From an uncultured Bacillota bacterium (GTDB taxonomy: Bacteria; Bacillota; Dehalobacteriia; UBA4068; UBA4997): DNA of 58,843 nucleotides. The notes under the pieces were generated by a model. That model saw only the letters and a list, made by a program, of their open reading frames with translations. It had not been told where the DNA came from and did not search any database. A program made the position numbers and the translations under genes. The stretch covers positions 1-58,843 of the forward strand of contig CAQWMM010000008.1 of NCBI GenBank assembly GCA_948907985.1, written 5' to 3'. Position 1 is the stretch's first letter, and each line of letters opens with the position of its first letter. Shown piece by piece: positions 38,952 through 47,805 of this stretch.

Positions 38952-41402
38952 TTATTTGGCTACAATATTCACTAATTTATCAGGTACGATAATTATTTTG
39001 GCCGCCTGCTTGCCGCCCAGCCATTTATCAAAGTCGGGCAGGGCGCGCACATGCGCCTCAGCAGCGGTTTTGTTCAAACCGGTGGGGATTGTCAGGCGGG
39101 CTTTCAGTTTGCCGTTAACCTGCACGGCAATTTCCACCTCGTTTTGCAGCAGGTATTCTTCGTTGTAAGCCGGCCAGGCGGTGTTATAAACCACGCCGGT
39201 ATGGCCGGTGGCCTGCCAGAGTTCGTCGGCAATGTGGGGCGCAAAAGGCGAGAGCATAATCAGCAGTTTTTCCGCCGCGTCTTTCAGCACCGCGCCGTTG
39301 TTGCCCTGATAAGCCGACATGGCGTTAACCAGTTCCATCATGGCGCTGATAGCGGTGTTGAAGTTAAAACGTTCGGCAATATCGGCGGTTACTTTCTTCA
39401 GCGTTAAATGCACGGTGCGGCGCAGGTCGCAATCGGCAGGCGTAAGCTCGCCCTCGGTGTAATCAGTTTTTTCGTAAATGCCCAGAACCAGCTTCCAGAT
39501 GCGGTTCAGAAAACGATAGCATCCTTCCACCGCCGAGTCGTTCCACTCCAGATCGCGTTCCGGCGGCGCGGCAAAGAGGATAAACAGGCGGGCGGTATCC
39601 GCGCCGTATTTGTCGATGATCTCTTCCGGGCTGACCACGTTGCCTAGGCTCTTGCTCATTTTTGTACCGTCTTTTAGAACCATGCCCTGGGTTAACAGGT
39701 TGGTGAAAGGTTCTTCCACACCAATCAGGCCGAAATCATACATTGCCTTGGTGAAGAACCGGGAATACATCAAATGCAGAATAGCGTGTTCCACGCCGCC
39801 GATATACTGGTCAACGGCCATCCAGTAATCGGTTTTGGCCTTATCCCAGGGCGCTTGGTCGTTGTGGGCGTCGCAATAGCGCATATAATACCAGGAGGAG
39901 CACATAAAGGTGTCCATGGTGTCCATCTCGCGGGTGGCCGGGCCGCCGCAGCAGGGGCAGGTTGCCTGCCCAAAGGTGGGGCTGGTTTTCAGCGGGGATT
40001 CGCCAAAAGGCAAAAATTCAACATCGGTGGGCAGTAAAATCGGCAAATCTTCCTCCGGTACCGGCTGCATACCGCATTTTTCGCAGTAAACCATCGGGAT
40101 CGGAGCGCCCCAGTAGCGCTGACGGCTAATCAGCCAATCGCGCAGACGGTAGTTAATTACTTTTTTGCCCAGCCCTTTTTCCTCCAGCCAATCGGCAATG
40201 GCGGCAATCGCGTCCGGCTTATTGGTCAACCCGTTAAACTGGCCGGAGTTGACTAAAACGCCAATATCGGTGTAGGCTTCTTCCAGCGGTTCGTCCGCCG
40301 ATTTTTCGTCTTTGGCGATAACCCGGATGATCGGCAGGTTATATTTGCGGGCAAAATCAAAGTCGCGCTCGTCATGCGAGGGCACGCCCATAACCGCGCC
40401 GGTGCCATAATCCATCAGTACATAATTGGTAATCCAAATCGGCACTTTTTGGCCGTTTACCGGGTTGATAGCATAAGCGCCGATAAACATACCTTCTTTT
40501 TCCAGATTGCCGGAGGTGCGGTCGATATTAGAAAGCTGCTGTACCTTGCGGGTAAATTCCGCCACCGGCTGCTCAAAAGCGGTGCCTTTGGTCAGTTTGG
40601 CCACCATCGGGTGTTCTGGCGCCAGCACCATATAAGTTACGCCGAAGATTGTATCCACGCGGGTGGTGAAAACCGGCAGTTCGTCGCCGGCCTCGGTTTT
40701 GAACATAGCTTCCACGCCCTCGCTGCGGCCAATCCAGTTATGCTGCATGGTTTTAACTTTTTCCGGCCAGCCGGGCAGCTTTGCCAAATCGTCCAGCAGA
40801 CGCTGGGCATAATCAGTGATTTTAAAGAACCACTGGTCCAGATCCTTTTTCTCCACCACTGCGTCGCAGCGTTCGCAACGGCCGTCCACCACCTGTTCGT
40901 TAGCCAAAACGGTGGCGCAGGAGGGGCACCAGTTGACGGCGGCGTGCTTTTTATAAGCCAGCCCGTGCTTGTAGAGCTGTAAAAACAGCCACTGCGTCCA
41001 TTTGTAATATTCCGGCAAGCAGGTGGCCACCTCTCTGTCCCAATCATAGCTCAAACCCATACTTTTCAGTTGACTGCGCATGTTGTCAATGTTGGAGAGC
41101 GTCCAATCGCGGGGAAAAACGCCATGCTTGATTGCCGCATTCTCCGCCGGCAGACCAAAGGAGTCCCAGCCCATTGGGTGCAGCACATTATAGCCCTGCA
41201 TATGCTTAAAACGCGCCACCACATCGCCGATGGAATAATTACGCACATGGCCCATATGCAGATTGCCGGAGGGGTAGGGGAACATCTCCAAAACATAGTA
41301 TTTCGGCTTGTCCGATTGTTCCTGTACTTTATAAACTCCCTCGTCGGCCCATTTCTGCTGCCATTTTTTTTCTATTTCCTGAAAATTATAATGTCTGTCC
41401 AT
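38952..41402 (-). CDS. leuS: Leucyl-tRNA synthetase
   Basis: 816 residues, class I synthetase of bacterial length. HIGH motif FPYPSGNLHMGHVRN, KMSKS motif DGTKMSKSLGN, a zinc-finger-like region with CxxC pairs (CPSC, CERC) and the CP1 editing domain (threonine-rich TTRVDTIFGVTYMVLAPEH, GTGAVMGVPSHDERD). A GGAGG site precedes the ATG. The 68-base upstream gap holds a promoter and no T-box. Confidence 0.97.
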   Translation of the reverse strand: MDRHYNFQEIEKKWQQKWADEGVYKVQEQSDKPKYYVLEMFPYPSGNLHMGHVRNYSIGDVVARFKHMQGYNVLHPMGWDSFGLPAENAAIKHGVFPRDWTLSNIDNMRSQLKSMGLSYDWDREVATCLPEYYKWTQWLFLQLYKHGLAYKKHAAVNWCPSCATVLANEQVVDGRCERCDAVVEKKDLDQWFFKITDYAQRLLDDLAKLPGWPEKVKTMQHNWIGRSEGVEAMFKTEAGDELPVFTTRVDTIFGVTYMVLAPEHPMVAKLTKGTAFEQPVAEFTRKVQQLSNIDRTSGNLEKEGMFIGAYAINPVNGQKVPIWITNYVLMDYGTGAVMGVPSHDERDFDFARKYNLPIIRVIAKDEKSADEPLEEAYTDIGVLVNSGQFNGLTNKPDAIAAIADWLEEKGLGKKVINYRLRDWLISRQRYWGAPIPMVYCEKCGMQPVPEEDLPILLPTDVEFLPFGESPLKTSPTFGQATCPCCGGPATREMDTMDTFMCSSWYYMRYCDAHNDQAPWDKAKTDYWMAVDQYIGGVEHAILHLMYSRFFTKAMYDFGLIGVEEPFTNLLTQGMVLKDGTKMSKSLGNVVSPEEIIDKYGADTARLFILFAAPPERDLEWNDSAVEGCYRFLNRIWKLVLGIYEKTDYTEGELTPADCDLRRTVHLTLKKVTADIAERFNFNTAISAMMELVNAMSAYQGNNGAVLKDAAEKLLIMLSPFAPHIADELWQATGHTGVVYNTAWPAYNEEYLLQNEVEIAVQVNGKLKARLTIPTGLNKTAAEAHVRALPDFDKWLGGKQAAKIIIVPDKLVNIVAK

Positions 41403-41433
41403 CTTTATACCTCCAACTTTTTCTTATCTTATT

Positions 41434-41462
41434 ATTTTAACTCATTTGTTGCCAAATGGCAA
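41434..41462 (-). promoter_or_regulatory. Promoter of leuS
   Basis: Minus strand TTGCCA (41462-41457), a 17-base spacer and TAAAAT (41439-41434), within the short gap after the phosphoesterase gene. The -35 lies in the small palindrome TTGCCA-TT-TGGCAA. Confidence 0.65.
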
Positions 41463-41470
41463 GAATATTT

Positions 41471-42325
41471 TTAAGTTAAGTCGATAATTACCAGTTCCGG
41501 ACGGTTAAAAATGCGCGGTATGCGGGTGCTTTCCCGGGCCAGCCCCCGGCTGACAATCATGTTGGTGTTAGCCTGCTGATAAACGCCGCCGGCATATTTG
41601 GGCAAAAAGCCCTGGTTGGGCGCGTAAACCCCATTAATTAAGCCGGGCAGCCGCCACTGGCCGCCGTGGGCGTGGCCGCAAAGCGCCAAATCAAAGCCAA
41701 GCCCGGCATAAAGCTTAAAATATTCTGGCCGGTGGGCTAATAAAATAGTATAATTGTGATTATCATCTGGGTTGGGCGCGGCAACGGCCAACTGCCGCTC
41801 AAACTCGGCCAGACCATCGGATTTGCGGGCGTTTTCGGCGGCGCGGTATAAGTCGGGGTCGTCAACGCCGCAGATCGTAATGGTTTGGCCGTCAATGATA
41901 AATTCTTCACTGGCGCCGGACAGGCGTTTTACGCCATAATCAGCTAAAATTTGCATTTTGGCCATAAAGGCCGGCTCTCCCCGCCAGTATTCATGGTTGC
42001 CGGTAACGTAATAGCAGGGATATTTGGCCGCGACGGCCTGTAAAAAGGCGGCGGCGTTGTCGTCGGTAATTTGGTCGTCAAAAATATCGCCGCCCAGCAA
42101 CAGAATGTCCGGCTGTTCCTGATTGATTGCCGCCGCCAGTTCCTGCTCATTTTCGCCGTAGCGGCAGGAATGTAAATCGGTAACCAGCGCCAGCCGCACC
42201 GGGCTTTCGATTGCCGCCGCCTCCAGCGTATAATGCCGGATTATCAGGCGGCTGTCCAGCGCCGCGCTCAATAAAATAAGCAGCAGAACAGTTATAATTA
42301 AGAATAATTTTTTTCTTTTAAGCAA
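41471..42325 (-). CDS. Membrane-anchored calcineurin-like metallophosphoesterase
   Basis: 284 residues. An N-terminal membrane anchor (about 5-25) precedes the phosphoesterase domain with all metal motifs: TDLHS (DxH), GGDIFDD, GNHEYW and GHAHGGQW. This is the YkuE-like group, of which some members hydrolyse UDP-sugars or lipid-linked substrates. The TTG start follows GGAG. It lies upstream of leuS on the same strand. Confidence 0.9.
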   Translation of the reverse strand: MLKRKKLFLIITVLLLILLSAALDSRLIIRHYTLEAAAIESPVRLALVTDLHSCRYGENEQELAAAINQEQPDILLLGGDIFDDQITDDNAAAFLQAVAAKYPCYYVTGNHEYWRGEPAFMAKMQILADYGVKRLSGASEEFIIDGQTITICGVDDPDLYRAAENARKSDGLAEFERQLAVAAPNPDDNHNYTILLAHRPEYFKLYAGLGFDLALCGHAHGGQWRLPGLINGVYAPNQGFLPKYAGGVYQQANTNMIVSRGLARESTRIPRIFNRPELVIIDLT

Positions 42326-42369
42326 TTTTTCTCCTTATTAAATAAATCTGTTGCTCTGGTTATTTTGTT

Positions 42370-43090
42370 TGTGATATAATTGATTAAAATGAGTGTGAGG
42401 TGTTATTATGCGAAAAACGATTGGCCTGTTTGTATTGCTGGCCGGGCTGTTGGTATTGACGTCCTGCAATGTCAACGTAACGGTCAATGGTCTGCCGCCG
42501 GAGGAATATTATATCTCCACGGAATATCCGGATTATGAAATTGTCAAAACCGCGGCGGTGGCCGATATTCAGGCGTACTTGCTGAAAGGCGAGGAAGACT
42601 ATAATCTGGTCTTTTTCATTGATGGGGAATATATCGGCGGCACCAATAATATTACCGGTATGAGCGGCCATATATCTGGAGATTCCGACAACAGGCTGGT
42701 AATTATCGCCGGAGAAAATCCGGGCGGCGAGCATACCGCATATTCTTTAACTTTTTTAGATAATCCAAGCATTGGCAATGATTATATGGCAATGATGACA
42801 GCGTCTAAGGATAATTGGCATAAAACCTATATTACCAGGGACGTCAGCCGGCAGGAGTACATATTGGATATTTATTTACTGCCTACATATTATAGCCTGG
42901 ACTTTAATAGTCAGAGTATGCACTGGGAAGACGGTACGGTATTTTAATTAAACAGCCAAACAGGGCTGGGGCATTTTGTTTGTGATATAATTGCTTGAAA
43001 TGAATGTGAGGTGTTATTATGCGAAAAACAATTTGTCTGTTTATATTGCTGGCCGGGCTGTTGGTATTGACGTCCTGCAATGTCAACGTA
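42370..43090 (+). repeat. Tandem duplication covering promoter, leader and signal sequence
   Basis: The block TTTTGTTTGTGATATAATTG plus the next 90 bases occurs at about 42363-42480 and again at about 42973-43090, nearly identical through the ribosome binding site and the lipoprotein signal. The shared GTGATATAAT supplies a -10 element for both genes. Confidence 0.75.
42408..42947 (+). CDS. Tandem lipoprotein, copy 1
   Basis: 179 residues with the lipobox LTSC (Cys20), beginning MRKTIGLFVLLAGLLVL. The mature part is short and beta-rich (LPPEEYYISTEYPDYEIVKTAAV, YNLVFFIDGEYIGG, TRDVSRQEYILDIYLLP). GTGAGGTG precedes the ATG. It is about 60% identical to the next gene. No known family was recognised. 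Confidence 0.72.
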   Translation: MRKTIGLFVLLAGLLVLTSCNVNVTVNGLPPEEYYISTEYPDYEIVKTAAVADIQAYLLKGEEDYNLVFFIDGEYIGGTNNITGMSGHISGDSDNRLVIIAGENPGGEHTAYSLTFLDNPSIGNDYMAMMTASKDNWHKTYITRDVSRQEYILDIYLLPTYYSLDFNSQSMHWEDGTVF

Positions 43091-43558
43091 ACTATCAACG
43101 GACTGCCGCCGGATGAATATTATATTAGTATTAAATATCCGGATTATGAAATTGTCAAAACCGCGGCGGTGGCCGATATTAAGGCGTACTTGCTGAAAGG
43201 CGCCGAGGATTATCAAATGGTTTATTTTAAAGACGGCAAATACAACGGCGGCACGTCCAAAATAACCAGCCAAAATCCTGGTATCCATAATTTTGCTGAC
43301 AGCTATGGTTGTCTGGTGATTGTGGCCGGAGAAAATCCAGACCGTATCCACACCAGCTATACGCTGCCTTTTCGCGATGAGCCGGAAATTGGCGACAATT
43401 TAGTAGAGAGCCTTACGCCGAACAAGGACGATTGGAACCAGACCTTAATTACACGCGACGTCAGTCAGCAGGAGTACATCTTGGATATTTATTTACTGCC
43501 GGTTTATTATAATCTGGATTTGCAGAATACGCGCTGGGACGACGGCAGTTTATTATAG
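43019..43558 (+). CDS. Tandem lipoprotein, copy 2
   Basis: 179 residues, same lipobox and plan as copy 1; the first 70 residues and the block TRDVSQQEYILDIYLLPVYY are nearly unchanged, while the middle (about 75-120) has diverged. The stop codon overlaps the converging ynbB-like gene by 6 bases, leaving no room for a terminator. Confidence 0.72.
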   Translation: MRKTICLFILLAGLLVLTSCNVNVTINGLPPDEYYISIKYPDYEIVKTAAVADIKAYLLKGAEDYQMVYFKDGKYNGGTSKITSQNPGIHNFADSYGCLVIVAGENPDRIHTSYTLPFRDEPEIGDNLVESLTPNKDDWNQTLITRDVSQQEYILDIYLLPVYYNLDLQNTRWDDGSLL

Positions 43559-44809
43559 CAAACCGGCTTTTAACATATCCTGTACGGTGCGGGTTACGGC
43601 AATTTTGGCATGGAAACGGTTTAAGCCGCCCTGGAAATAGGCGATGTAAGGCGGGCGCACCGGCGCGTCGGCGGAAAGTTCAATCGAACTGCCGCTGATA
43701 AAAGCGCCGCTGGCCATCACCACCTGGTCGGTATAGCCGGGCATATCCCAGGGCTCTGGCCGTACATAAGAATCAACCGGCGAATATTTTTGAATCCCCT
43801 GACAGAAAGCCAGCAAAAGTTCGGGGCTGCCCAACTGGATAGCCTCGACAATGTCAGAACGGTTTTCGCCGGGCAGGGGCGAAACCGCAAAGCCCAGGCT
43901 GTTGAACAGGGCGGCGGTGAACTCGGCCCCGCAAAGCGCTTCCTGCACCACCAGCGGGGCCATAAATAAGCCTTGATAAAACACCCTTTGCGCCAGCAGC
44001 GAACTGCCAACCTCCGCGCCAATACCGGGGGCCGTTAGACGGGCGGCGGCGCGTTCCACCAGCCTTTGCCTGCCGGCCACATAACCGCCGCCGGGGGCGA
44101 TACCGCCGCCGGGGTTTTTGATCAGCGAGCCGGCAATCAGATCCGCGCCCCAGGCCATCGGTTCGTTAGCGCAGACAAACTCGCCGTAGCAGTTGTCTAC
44201 AAAAACAATAAGCTCCGGGCGTACATTATGTACGGCGGTTATAATTTGCTGCAAGAGCGCAGGCGAGAGAGCGGGCCGCCAGGCATAACCGCGTGAACGC
44301 TGCAAGGCCAGAATTTTGGTTTGGGGCTGAATGGCGGAGATAATGGCGTTAACGTCCGGCTGTTCAAAATCAAAGTCAATTTCGCGGTAGAGTGCGCCGC
44401 TTTCCAGCAGCGAACCGGCGGCCTCGCCCTGCAAACCGATAACTTTGCAGAGGGTGTCATAAGGCCGGCCGACATAGAGCAGCTCGTCCCCGGGGCGCAG
44501 GTTGCCCAGCAATGCCAGCGTAATTGCGTGTGTGCCGGAAACAATCTGCTGGCGCAGCAAACAGGCCTCTGCGCCCAACACCTCCGCATAAACATTTTCC
44601 AGCGCGTCGCGGCCAACGTCGCCATAGCCGTAACCGGTGCTGCCCTGCAAATGGTTTTCGCTGATTTTGTTGGCGCGCAGGGCGTCCAGAACCCGGGCAA
44701 AGTTCTGTTCCGCCAGGGGCGCATAGCGCAGGGCAAATTGCTGCATGGCCTGTTCAGCCTGCTGTTCGGCCTGCTTTAATTTTGCTGTTGTGATATTCTT
44801 TTTGTTCAA
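43553..44809 (-). CDS. ynbB: PLP-dependent lyase-like protein, YnbB / aluminium-resistance family
   Basis: 418 residues of fold type I PLP enzymes related to methionine gamma-lyase and cystathionine beta-lyase. The cofactor lysine is in GSLIKNPGGGIAPGGGYVAG; the upstream Asp motif is VFVDNCYGEF. Physiological substrate unknown. It closes the mutS-mutL-miaA-hfq group as in many Bacillota, with lnt inserted between hfq and ynbB. The TTG start has GGAG upstream. Confidence 0.88.
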   Translation of the reverse strand: MNKKNITTAKLKQAEQQAEQAMQQFALRYAPLAEQNFARVLDALRANKISENHLQGSTGYGYGDVGRDALENVYAEVLGAEACLLRQQIVSGTHAITLALLGNLRPGDELLYVGRPYDTLCKVIGLQGEAAGSLLESGALYREIDFDFEQPDVNAIISAIQPQTKILALQRSRGYAWRPALSPALLQQIITAVHNVRPELIVFVDNCYGEFVCANEPMAWGADLIAGSLIKNPGGGIAPGGGYVAGRQRLVERAAARLTAPGIGAEVGSSLLAQRVFYQGLFMAPLVVQEALCGAEFTAALFNSLGFAVSPLPGENRSDIVEAIQLGSPELLLAFCQGIQKYSPVDSYVRPEPWDMPGYTDQVVMASGAFISGSSIELSADAPVRPPYIAYFQGGLNRFHAKIAVTRTVQDMLKAGLL

Positions 44810-44823
44810 AACTAAAATTTCTC

Positions 44824-46440
44824 CTATCTGTTGCTAAATATTTTATAATCATATGCGGGCCGGCAGAACCAGCCGACCACGCTGACTGCCAGCCAGAGCA
44901 GGAAAACCGGGATAATCTGGTATTGCCCTACGCGGCAGAAGAGCGTCAGGTTTTCCGGCATGTTGATTTCGGCAATAGCGGCGGCGGTTTCGCTGGGGGT
45001 GGTCTGGGCTAAAATTCGTCCCTGGCTGTCAATGATCGATGAATAGCCGCCGTTGGTGCTGTGCAGCAGCGGTCTGTTATATTCGATTGCCCGCAGGATG
45101 GAATGATTAAGATGTTGATAAACAACACTGGTTTCGCGGTACCATACGTCGTTGGAGGCCGCCAACAGCACCGAGGCCCCCTCCTGCACGGCCTGGCGGG
45201 GATAATCGGCAAAACAGACGTCATAACAAATCAGGCTGGCGGCGGTCAGCCGGCTTTTGTCCGGCAGAACAATTTTGGCCGCGCCCTGTCGGCTGCCCGG
45301 CTGCAAATTGCCAAACGGAAAGCCGTCCCAAAAATCCTGCGGCAGCAGCTTGTCCAAAAAGCCCTGTAGGGGGATATATTCGCCAAAGGGCACCAGGGCT
45401 CGTTTTTGGTATATTTCCGTGAAACTGCCGCCGGGGGTTGCCGCAAACAGACTATTGGTCTGGCCGGCGGGGTGATCGGCAAAGCCGCCCACCGCCAGCG
45501 TAATCTGATTTTGGCGGGCAAGTTGCAGGTAGCGTGCGCCAAAGCCAGAATCCGCCTGCAAAACATAGGGCAAAGCTCCCTCCGGCAGCAAAATCAGTTG
45601 GGCCCCCGCCGCTTTGGCTTTGGCGGTTTGCCCGGCGTAGATAGCGAAAAGTTCTGAATCATAGCTGCCGCCCCAGCGTTGTTCAATATTGATATCGGAA
45701 TGGGCCACGGCTGTTTGCAGCGTTGGGCCGTCGGCGCTGTTGAAGTACCAGTCCACCGCGCCAGCCGCGATATTGACAGCAAAAATTGCAATGGCCAACA
45801 GCAGATAGCGCCAGCGACGGCAAAGCAGGGCGGCGGCTAACAAAACATTGATTAAAATTATCAGCGCGGACAAGCCGCAGGCTCCCCAACAGCCGGCGCT
45901 TTGGCAGAGCAGCGGCCAGACGCTCTGGCTTGCGCCCAGGCTGACAACGGGAAAACCACCCAGAAAATGACCTTGCAGCCATTCGATTAAATAACAGGCC
46001 AGCGGCCAAAAAGCAAAGGAAATCGCCACCGGCGGGCGGCATAAACCGAAGACGAAAGCTGCAAACAGCCAGGGCAGGCTAAGCAAAATCGCACACATGG
46101 CGTAAAGCAGCAGCACCAAAAGGCCGGCCTGCCAACGGGGCAGGCTGATATAGTCTGCAACCTGTAACATCCCTAGCATAGCCACTGCATAATAGCAGGC
46201 GGCAAACAGGCCGGCGCGCCAAAAATACTCGCTAAGCCGTTTGTGGGGCGCAACCAGCAGGGAGAACAAAAAACCGGCAGGGGCCAGCCAAATCAGCCAG
46301 GCAAAAAAAGGATAAAGCTGGGCCAGACCGCACATCACGCCGGAGCCGGCTGAGATAAGCCGCCAAATCCAGGGGTTCCAGTCGGTCAGCGGCGGTTTGT
46401 TAACATAATTTAATGAACTGTTAAGAGTGGAATAATACAT
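44824..46440 (-). CDS. lnt: Apolipoprotein N-acyltransferase (Lnt)
   Basis: 538 residues: about eight N-terminal membrane segments followed by a nitrilase-type domain. The catalytic triad is visible: Glu in LLPEGALPYVL, Lys in YQKRALVPFGEY and Cys in LICYDVCFADYPR. Lnt adds the third acyl chain to lipoproteins and is usual in diderm bacteria. The start is uncertain: the ATG at 46440 is chosen, a TTG at 46467 is possible, and neither has a good ribosome binding site. It lies 15 bases before ynbB. Confidence 0.9.
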   Translation of the reverse strand: MYYSTLNSSLNYVNKPPLTDWNPWIWRLISAGSGVMCGLAQLYPFFAWLIWLAPAGFLFSLLVAPHKRLSEYFWRAGLFAACYYAVAMLGMLQVADYISLPRWQAGLLVLLLYAMCAILLSLPWLFAAFVFGLCRPPVAISFAFWPLACYLIEWLQGHFLGGFPVVSLGASQSVWPLLCQSAGCWGACGLSALIILINVLLAAALLCRRWRYLLLAIAIFAVNIAAGAVDWYFNSADGPTLQTAVAHSDINIEQRWGGSYDSELFAIYAGQTAKAKAAGAQLILLPEGALPYVLQADSGFGARYLQLARQNQITLAVGGFADHPAGQTNSLFAATPGGSFTEIYQKRALVPFGEYIPLQGFLDKLLPQDFWDGFPFGNLQPGSRQGAAKIVLPDKSRLTAASLICYDVCFADYPRQAVQEGASVLLAASNDVWYRETSVVYQHLNHSILRAIEYNRPLLHSTNGGYSSIIDSQGRILAQTTPSETAAAIAEINMPENLTLFCRVGQYQIIPVFLLWLAVSVVGWFCRPAYDYKIFSNR

Positions 46441-46509
46441 AACAATTAACCATTTATACTTTTGCAATCATGTTTTCTGGCGTTGTTTTAATATTTGTTT
46501 AAAATTTGT

Positions 46510-46737
46510 TTAGTATTCATTGGGAAAATCCAGCGGCAGGGATGGGGCGATGGTTGAAATGGCCTGTTGATAAACCATTTGTTTTTTGCCGCCTGATTCC
46601 ACAATCAAAACATCGTCGTCATAATGCAGCAGCACGCCCTTTAGCTGAAAGCCGTTCAGCAGAAAAAATGTGGTGGGTGTGCGGCCAAACTGTAATTCTT
46701 CCAGAACAAATTCGCGAATATTGTAACATTCCTTCAC
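46510..46737 (-). CDS. hfq: RNA chaperone Hfq with atypical proximal-face residues
   Basis: 75 residues. Sm1 motif FFLLNGFQLKGVLLHYDDDVLIVES and Sm2 QMVYQQAISTIAP are clear. The usual YKH of Sm2 is YQQ here, and the usual Gln-Asp at the start of helix 1 is Arg-Glu (NIREFVLEEL). These positions bind the U-rich 3' ends of sRNAs on the proximal face. The GTG start follows GGGAGGTG. It lies between miaA and lnt. Confidence 0.93.
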   Translation of the reverse strand: MKECYNIREFVLEELQFGRTPTTFFLLNGFQLKGVLLHYDDDVLIVESGGKKQMVYQQAISTIAPSLPLDFPNEY

Positions 46738-46807
46738 CTGCGCACCTCCCGGGGCCGCCTTTGGCCATATAAAATATTTTATTTAAAATATTTTATGAGT
46801 TATGCCC

Positions 46808-47788
46808 TTAAGGTGTGCAGAAGTTCGGGGCAAAGCGCGCCTGGACCAGCTGTAAAATTCGCTCCAGCTGATGGTCTGTGTTCGGCGTGTCGTCCAGGTC
46901 GAACCATTGAATACGCTTGTCGCGCCGCCACCAGATTAGCTGCCGTTTGGCAAAGTGCCGGGTATCGCGCTTGATCAGCCGTTCGGCCTCCGCCAGATTA
47001 ACCAGCCCCTCCAGATAGCAGACGGCCTGCCGGTACCCCAGCCCCTGCATTGGTTTGGCCTCTGGCGAAACGCCGGCGGCCAGCAGACGCTCGGTTTCGC
47101 CAATCAGCCCGGCGGCCAGCATTTGTTCCACTCGCAGGTCAATGCGGCGGTAAAGCTGTTCGCGCTCGCGTCTTAGGCCCAGTATCAGCAGGTCATAGGC
47201 CGGCGCGGCGGCTTTGCCAAAGGTGGAAATTGGTCTGCCGCAAAGCTGCCAGACTTCCAGCGCACGCACTAGCCTTTTTTCATCGTTGGGTGATATTTTG
47301 GCGGCGGCTGCCGGATCAACCTGCGCCAGGCGTTGGTGCAGAACTGCCGCGCCCTGCTGCCGGTAGGCCGCGTGTAGACTGCGGCGCAGATTTTCGTCGG
47401 TGGGGGCCGTTTCGTCCAGATTGTAATTGTCGGCTAACGCCTGAATATAAAGCGCCGTGCCGCCCACCAGCAGGGGCAGACGTTCGCGCCGGTAAATACC
47501 GTCAATCAGCAGGGCGGCCTGCTTTTGAAAATCTGCCACGCTGTATGGCTCGTCCGGGCGGCAGATATCAAGCAAATGATGCTGCACCAGCCGGCCGTCG
47601 GCGGCGAGCATTTCCGCCGGGCGGATTTTGGCGGTTCCGACGTCCAGCCAGCGATAAAACTGCATGGAATCGCCGGAGATGATCTCGGCGTTAATCCGGG
47701 CGGCCAGTTCCACCGACAGGGCGGTTTTGCCGACGGCCGTCGGCCCCAGCAAAATGATTAAGGGGGGCTTTTGTTGATAAGTTGTCAT
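46808..47788 (-). CDS. miaA: tRNA dimethylallyltransferase MiaA
   Basis: 326 residues. The enzyme prenylates A37 of tRNAs reading UNN codons. P-loop GPTAVGKTALS, the DSMQ(F)YR motif ISGDSMQFYRWLDVGTAK, HHLLDICRPDEPYSVADF and the C-terminal RDTRHFAKRQLIWWRRD are present. It starts 17 bases after the mutL stop. Confidence 0.96.
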   Translation of the reverse strand: MTTYQQKPPLIILLGPTAVGKTALSVELAARINAEIISGDSMQFYRWLDVGTAKIRPAEMLAADGRLVQHHLLDICRPDEPYSVADFQKQAALLIDGIYRRERLPLLVGGTALYIQALADNYNLDETAPTDENLRRSLHAAYRQQGAAVLHQRLAQVDPAAAAKISPNDEKRLVRALEVWQLCGRPISTFGKAAAPAYDLLILGLRREREQLYRRIDLRVEQMLAAGLIGETERLLAAGVSPEAKPMQGLGYRQAVCYLEGLVNLAEAERLIKRDTRHFAKRQLIWWRRDKRIQWFDLDDTPNTDHQLERILQLVQARFAPNFCTP

Positions 47789-47805
47789 AATTTTCCGTTT
47801 ACGGC

